Shown: positions 59,667 to 64,000 of the stretch, one piece after another
How positions within the stretch are numbered: position 1 is the first letter of the stretch
How the letters are laid out: each line of letters opens with the position of its first letter
The notes under the pieces: generated by a model
Told to the model about the DNA's origin: nothing
Database searches by the model: none
The model's input: the letters and a program-made list of their open reading frames with translations, nothing else
Translations under genes and position numbers: made by a program
NCBI RefSeq assembly: GCF_023091745.1
Contig: NC_068910.1
Location: 40,039,272-40,103,271 of the forward strand
DNA from: Budorcas taxicolor
Lineage: Eukaryota; Chordata; Mammalia; Artiodactyla; Bovidae
DNA length: 64,000 bases
Direction of reading: 5' to 3'

Positions 59667-59830
59667 TGTTTAGTCACTAAGTCATGTCTGGCTCTTTGTG
59701 ACCCATGGACTGTAACCTACCAGGCTCCTCTATCCCTGGGATTTCCCAGGCAAGAGTACTGGAATGGATTGATTTCCTTCTCTTGGGGATCTTCTCAACT
59801 CAGGGATCGAAGCTGGGTTTCTGACATTGC
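59667..59830 (-). mobile_element. Bov-tA SINE, head-truncated
   Basis: Reversed Bov-A body and part of the tRNA-like head; it stops at CTGACATTGCAC near 59820-59831. Confidence 0.88.
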
Positions 59831-60089
59831 ACTTATTTTTTGCTCTTATACTACTAAATTTTTCTCAAATGCAATTCTGTCTGGTGAGCCACATGACAAC
59901 TCCAAAATTCATTAAAATTACAGGAAGAAACTAGACTGTTCTGAAAGATGCTTACTGTATGGTTGTGGAGAAAAGACATGACTGCACGTATACACAATGG
60001 TGAAGGAAATGGCCTCACAGTCAGACTTTGATGTAACTAACTAGGAAGTGGGAAGAAGTGAGTCTTCAACAACTAGTCAGTCTCGCTAT
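59831..60089. other. Unrecognised sequence
   Basis: No gene or named repeat. Confidence 0.4.
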
Positions 60090-60235
60090 CTTTTGACTTT
60101 ATGGCCCTTATCAGAGTAAATGCTATTAGACCTACTCTTGAGTATAGAAATCATGTCACATCCATCTTTGTATCCCTTCAGCCTGAGAGGGTGCCTTGAT
60201 GTTTATGCTTTCAGGAAATGATTGCTGAGTCAATG
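60090..60235 (+). mobile_element. L2 3' end
   Basis: The CATCTTTGTATCCCTTCAGCC stretch near 60161 and the following GGGTGCCTTGA fit the common L2 3' end; diverged. Confidence 0.6.
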
Positions 60236-61265
60236 TCCCAATTAACACCAATTTGAGCTTTGTGTGAAACCTTTAGTTCTATTTTACTCTCTCATACACA
60301 CAAAAGGAAAACATGGAGCCATTTTTGCATACTGACTTGAAGCTGGTAATGTCATGGAGAATTAAATAGAGATACTGTATCTGTTAAAATAGCCATGGAT
60401 TAACAATGCAGAAGAAAAGATTATAACATTAGATGGGACAGAGACCACATAATAGTTCCCTTGAGAGTATGGTATCACTCTACTTTTTACAAGGGAGAAA
60501 AAGAAAATTAGTATCACAGCCATTGAATAAACGAAATTTGATGATATTATCATCACTGCAATTAAGAAAGACAATTCTTAAAGAAGCATGACAGAGAAAG
60601 AGAGAGGGAATAGAGAAGCATGAGAGAGAAAATATGAAGAAATAAAAGCATTCCCCAGGATTAATTCTTACCCTGGGCACATAGTATATGCAGCCTCTGA
60701 AATCGCCTAATTCATCTCTGTCTGTTACTCTGATTTGGATGATAGAGTGGCTCAGTTAAATTGAAATTGAGTTAACTTGACAACCAAAGACTGGCATTGT
60801 TACTGGCTGAAAATCATTAATTTTGATGTGATAAACTCCTTTCTAATGGAGGCATTTTTTATTACCTCTGGTGTTTTTTTGTTTTGGTGACTTTTTCCAA
60901 TAATGTCAATATTTCAAGTGTGCCAGAGGAAAAACAAAACAACCATTTACTCCTTTCTCCCTTATTATTATATTTTAAAACTCCTTGCTGCCCTTGTTTG
61001 CTTAATGTAAAATGAAAAATCAACAAGATTAAGAATAACAAATTGTGATAGTAATGTATTGATTAATTCAGAGGTTTTATCAGCATATAAACATGGAAAT
61101 AAGTATGAAATATACTAAATCTGGATATCCGGTGGAAGTTTCAACCTATTGAGAACACAACCCAGTCATCTAACAATGTCTTAATCAGTAAATATCTTCC
61201 TTTGGGAGCCTGCTGTATGAATAATGTGTTTGTACCAGAAGTTCAAAGAAGCATTTCTTGTTTAG
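60236..61265. other. Unrecognised AT-rich sequence
   Basis: No supported gene or RNA; a GAGA-rich patch lies near 60590-60640. Confidence 0.4.
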
Positions 61266-61311
61266 GCACAACGGATCACAACGTTGGCTGCATATTGTCA
61301 TCTCTAGAACT

Positions 61312-61319
61312 TTATATAC

Positions 61320-61379
<60 letters not shown>

Positions 61380-61388
61380 GTATGTATA
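61312..61388. repeat. (TA)n(CA)n microsatellite
   Basis: TA units at 61316-61340 followed by about 16 CA units at 61341-61372, then ATATATGTATG. Likely length-variable between animals. Confidence 0.97.
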
Positions 61389-61390
61389 TT

Positions 61391-61615
61391 GGGCTTCCCA
61401 GGTAGCCCATTGGGTAAAGAACCTATCTGCAATGCAGGAGATGCAGGAGACACGAGTTAGATCCTGGGTCGGGAAGATCCCCTGAAGGAAAGCATGAGAA
61501 CCCACTCCAGTGTTCTTGTGTGGAGAATCCCCACAGACAGAGGAGCCTGGTGGGCTATAACCCTTAGGGTTGCACAGAGTCGGACACAACTGAAGCGACT
61601 TAGCATGCACGCACA
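61391..61615 (+). mobile_element. Bov-tA SINE
   Basis: A forward copy from GGCTTCCCAGGTAGCCC to GACTGAAGCGACTTAGCATGC, with a duplicated GATGCAGGAGA near 61437-61450. Confidence 0.93.
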
Positions 61616-61631
61616 TATATAAGTTAACCCT

Positions 61632-61655
61632 ATATATATATATATATATATATGA
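61632..61655. repeat. (TA)n microsatellite
   Basis: About 11 TA units between the two SINEs. Confidence 0.95.
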
Positions 61656-61671
61656 TTATTTCTACAGATCG

Positions 61672-61953
61672 GAGAAGGCAATGGCACCTCACTCCAGTAC
61701 TCTTGCCTGGAAAACCCCATGGACAGAGGAGCCTGGTAGGCTGCAGTCCATGGGGTCGCGAAGAGTTGGACACGACTGAGCAACTTCACTTTCAATTTTC
61801 AGTTTCATGCACTGGAGAAGGAAATGGCAACCCATTCCAGAGTTCTTGCCTGGAGAATCCCAGGGATAGCGGAGCCTGGTGGGCTGCAGTTTATGGGGTC
61901 ACACAGAGTTGGACACGACTGAAGCGACTTAGCAGCAGCAGCAGCAGCAGCAT
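61672..61953 (+). mobile_element. BOV-A2 SINE
   Basis: A complete forward BOV-A2: two Bov-A units, TTCACTTTCAATTTTCAG linker near 61786, and a (AGC)7 tail at 61930-61951. Confidence 0.96.
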
Positions 61954-62035
61954 TCCTAGAGATTTGTATTTAATTGGTGTGTGGTGCATCTGGATAATAT
62001 AATTTATCAAAGATCCCCAGGTGATTTACATAAGG

Positions 62036-62519
62036 ATAACACACTAACTGAATGACAGCTTGTCTTAAGATATGTTCAGCTGTCAACTCAGAAGGGTAGA
62101 CTCAAAAATATTAAATGAGAATCCTTCACTCCAACATGATGGTGAGCAGGTCACCTCTTGGTAACCTGATAGACTGGCAGTGGCTGCCTGGAATGCAGTA
62201 TTTAAAAAGACATTAAAGCCACCTGTGACCTCAGGAGGACATGGTGCTCTGATGTACTAGGGACAGGAAGAGTAAACACCATATATTGCCCATCCCTGAT
62301 TTTGCAAAAACATATATGTTTATATTTAATTCAGATGACTTAATAAGTGACCTCAATTCAAAAAGAATCAGCACCTTCTTCTTCCCCTAATTTCGATTTT
62401 GTGAGGCAAAAGTGCTCTTTGTCCTGATTCTTTTTTGCTTCCTCTTTCTCTGTTTTCACAATTTCAGCCTTGACTAGGTGGTGATAGAAAATATTGATTA
62501 AAAGGGCTCATGTTGCTTC
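62036..62519. other. Unrecognised sequence
   Basis: No supported gene or named repeat. Confidence 0.4.
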
Positions 62520-62612
62520 CTTAAGACTGAACTTCTTTAAGTCAGAAATTGTGCTTTATAATCTTTGTATCCCCAAGACCTAAAATAGGGTTTGGTATGT
62601 GAGTGCTAATAT
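62520..62612 (+). mobile_element. L2 3' end
   Basis: AGTCAGAAATTGTGCTTTATA, TTTGTATCCCCAAGACC and GGTTTGGTATGTGAGTGCT are in L2 3'-end order. Confidence 0.65.
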
Positions 62613-62879
62613 AAACAATCAGTGCATTCAAATGGCTTCACTCAAGCCCACTTTTTGAAACATATCTTCTAATCTTTAAGAACCACTTCTACTTATTAAA
62701 AACTATCCTTATTCTATCTCTTCCTCTGTGTTTAGTTATTACGGCATTGTCTTGGTGCTGCTGGATGAAAGGTGTCTTTGGTTGGAAAAGCTTTATTTTT
62801 AGTCTGATAATCTTCCTGTACTGTTTCCTGCGTGTCCTGTCACACTGCCTCTTAGACTGCCTGCCTGTGGGGCAGGTTG

Positions 62880-63410
62880 TCTTTGACAAAGATGGCGGCC
62901 ACATTATCTCCCATTGCTTATGCTCCCCTGCTGTGTGACCTGGCCAGTCCTGCACCAAGACGTCGGGTTTATTCCTCCACCAACTTAAATCTAGGCATCT
63001 TCTGTACTACTTTGACGAATAGATATGGTGCAAGTGATTCCGTGCTTGTTTCTTGAGCATAGCCCTTAGCTGCCCTGGCAGCTTCATATGTCTCCTTCAT
63101 GGAAGCCACCAATCTTGTAAGATTTGGGTCTACCCTGAGGCTCCAGGCTAGGGTGGAAATGCAATGTGGTGAGAGAGAGAGAGAGATGCCAAGAAGCACC
63201 GAGGTACCAGGTGTGTAGATGGAGAGACCTTGGCTGTGGTTCCTCCAGGCCTGGCCACCAGCTGATGCCGCATGGTTCAAACTGCCCATCTGAGCCTTTG
63301 CTAATATCCTTCCCACAAGAGTCTGAGCAAAACAAAAATTAATAAAATATTTTTAAGTCACTAAGTGGTACTTTGTTATGCAGTAATAGCCAACAGGGAC
63401 AGATTCTGAT
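62880..63410 (+). repeat. Ancient repeat, LTR-like or LINE 3' UTR, family unresolved
   Basis: The start (TGTGACCTGGCCAGTCC near 62933) and the end (TTTTAAGTCACTAAGTGGTA near 63352) match a widespread old mammalian repeat whose name I cannot recall with certainty. A (GA)n run lies at about 63171-63186. Minus-strand frames at 62969-63335 lie entirely in it. Confidence 0.5.
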
Positions 63411-63529
63411 CAATTCATATCAACCCCTTTAGTCCATCCACGATGCTGCACTTTCTGCTAACTGGCCTCTATTTGAAGACAAGTTTCATATCACCAGAGC
63501 TTGACCACATGGTCAACACGTTTCTAGAC

Positions 63530-63682
63530 ACTACTTAGTGCTCTGGGGTGACCTAAATGGGAAGGAAATCTAAAAAAGAGGGAATATATGCAAATACATA
63601 GCTGATTCACTTAATTGTACAGCAGAAACTAACACAACATTGTAAAGAAACTGTTTCATGAAGATTAATTTAAACAATATTT
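63530..63682 (+). mobile_element. L1 3' end
   Basis: Sense L1 tail: GTGCTCTGGGGTGACC near 63539, CAGCAGAAACTAACACAACA near 63621, and an AT-rich end near 63680. Confidence 0.85.
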
Positions 63683-63714
63683 CTAGATTCAAAGAGGTCT
63701 CTTTGACTTCCAGC

Positions 63715-64000
63715 TGCCAGGGGCCAGCGTGAGGAACTCCGCCCACGGCAAAGGTCATGAGGAAGGAGGCTTGGCATACGCAAAGGCGTGATCAAGCCTC
63801 AGGAAACCCCCTGTTCCCAAGCATCTAACCCCCAAACCAGAGTCTGTTTTATGCTCTCACCTACACCTCTGACTTTACGGGGGGCCCTGCCCCATAACCG
63901 TTTCTCTCGGAGAAGGAGTAAACCTGCAGCTCCAAGGCAATAAAAATTCCTGGGCGTGACAAGAGTGTTTCAGCTTACGGACTGCTCTGAAGGTTATCTA
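63715..64000 (+). mobile_element. ERVK-like LTR (BTLTR1-type), cut by window edge
   Basis: It begins at the TG of TGCCAGGGGCCAGCGTGAGG (63715) and is markedly GC-richer than its surroundings. A TATA-like AATAAAAATT lies near 63941. The segment matches the U3 side of the common bovine class II endogenous retrovirus LTR. The window ends inside it, so whether it is a solo LTR or leads into a provirus cannot be told. No viral reading frame is present here. Confidence 0.85.

Larger units (their letters stand above)
61266..62035 (+). mobile_element. MER5A hAT relic split by microsatellites and two SINEs
   Basis: A left part at 61266-61311 (ACAACGTTGGCTGCATATTG) and a right part at 61954-62035 (AGAGATTTGTATTTAATTGG, then CCCCAGGTGATTTACA) are colinear halves of MER5A. 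Everything between is later insertion. Confidence 0.78.

Noticed and set aside
62969..63335. Minus-strand frame of 115 codons
   Set aside because: It lies within the ancient repeat at 62880-63410.

Overview
This window is nuclear DNA from a ruminant, most likely a bovid. It carries BovB LINEs, Bov-tA SINEs (a tRNA-Glu-like head followed by a Bov-A unit), BOV-A2 SINEs with (AGC)n tails, cetartiodactyl CHR-type SINEs, L1 3' ends of the L1_BT type, and an ERVK-like LTR resembling bovine BTLTR1. The base composition is AT-rich. I see no rRNA, functional tRNA, CRISPR, operon or CpG-island structure. I found no confident host protein-coding gene. The longest open frames almost all lie in, or antisense to, LINE and SINE copies. 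The window reads as intergenic or deep-intronic DNA. The species cannot be settled from repeats alone.

Layout. 1-4140: a BovB 3' end, then an L1 broken by a BovB, then an old L1 3' UTR broken by a SINE pair. 4141-9860: mostly unrecognised DNA with MIR and MER5-type relics, SINEs, and one small membrane-protein-like open frame on the minus strand (8311-8515). 9640-24745: almost continuous LINE sequence (several L1s in both orientations, two BovB pieces) peppered with SINEs, one TIR transposon and a large TATG-rich microsatellite. 24746-29994: mostly unrecognised sequence with a few insertions. 29995-32275: one old L1. 33000-37590: a MIR, the longest BovB (34043-35750, split by a BOV-A2), and a second BovB plus Bov-tA between TA-rich microsatellites.

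38150-40790 is the most informative locus. An ancient L2 is split by a mariner, which is itself split by an L1 3' end; the same L2 is also split by a TIR transposon. 40795-43700 holds L1 3' ends, a probable solo LTR, another TIR-transposon copy and a CHR SINE. 43700-50440 is mainly unrecognised with MER5 relics. 50440-54425 is a minus-strand L1 block hit by a BovB, a young L1_BT and a BOV-A2. 54426-63714 is mixed unrecognised DNA, SINEs, a MER5A split by microsatellites and two SINEs, MIR and L2 ends. At 63715 an ERVK-like LTR begins and runs off the window.

Nothing here works together as a pathway. The content is a layered record of transposition, and its relative order can be read from which element interrupts which and from target-site duplications (TSDs). 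Family names come from recognising consensus motifs by eye, without a database search, so boundaries are approximate by about 5-30 bases unless a TSD is quoted. I did not find an undescribed molecular system. The best candidate for new biology is the small membrane-protein-like frame at 8311-8515, and it is unproven.
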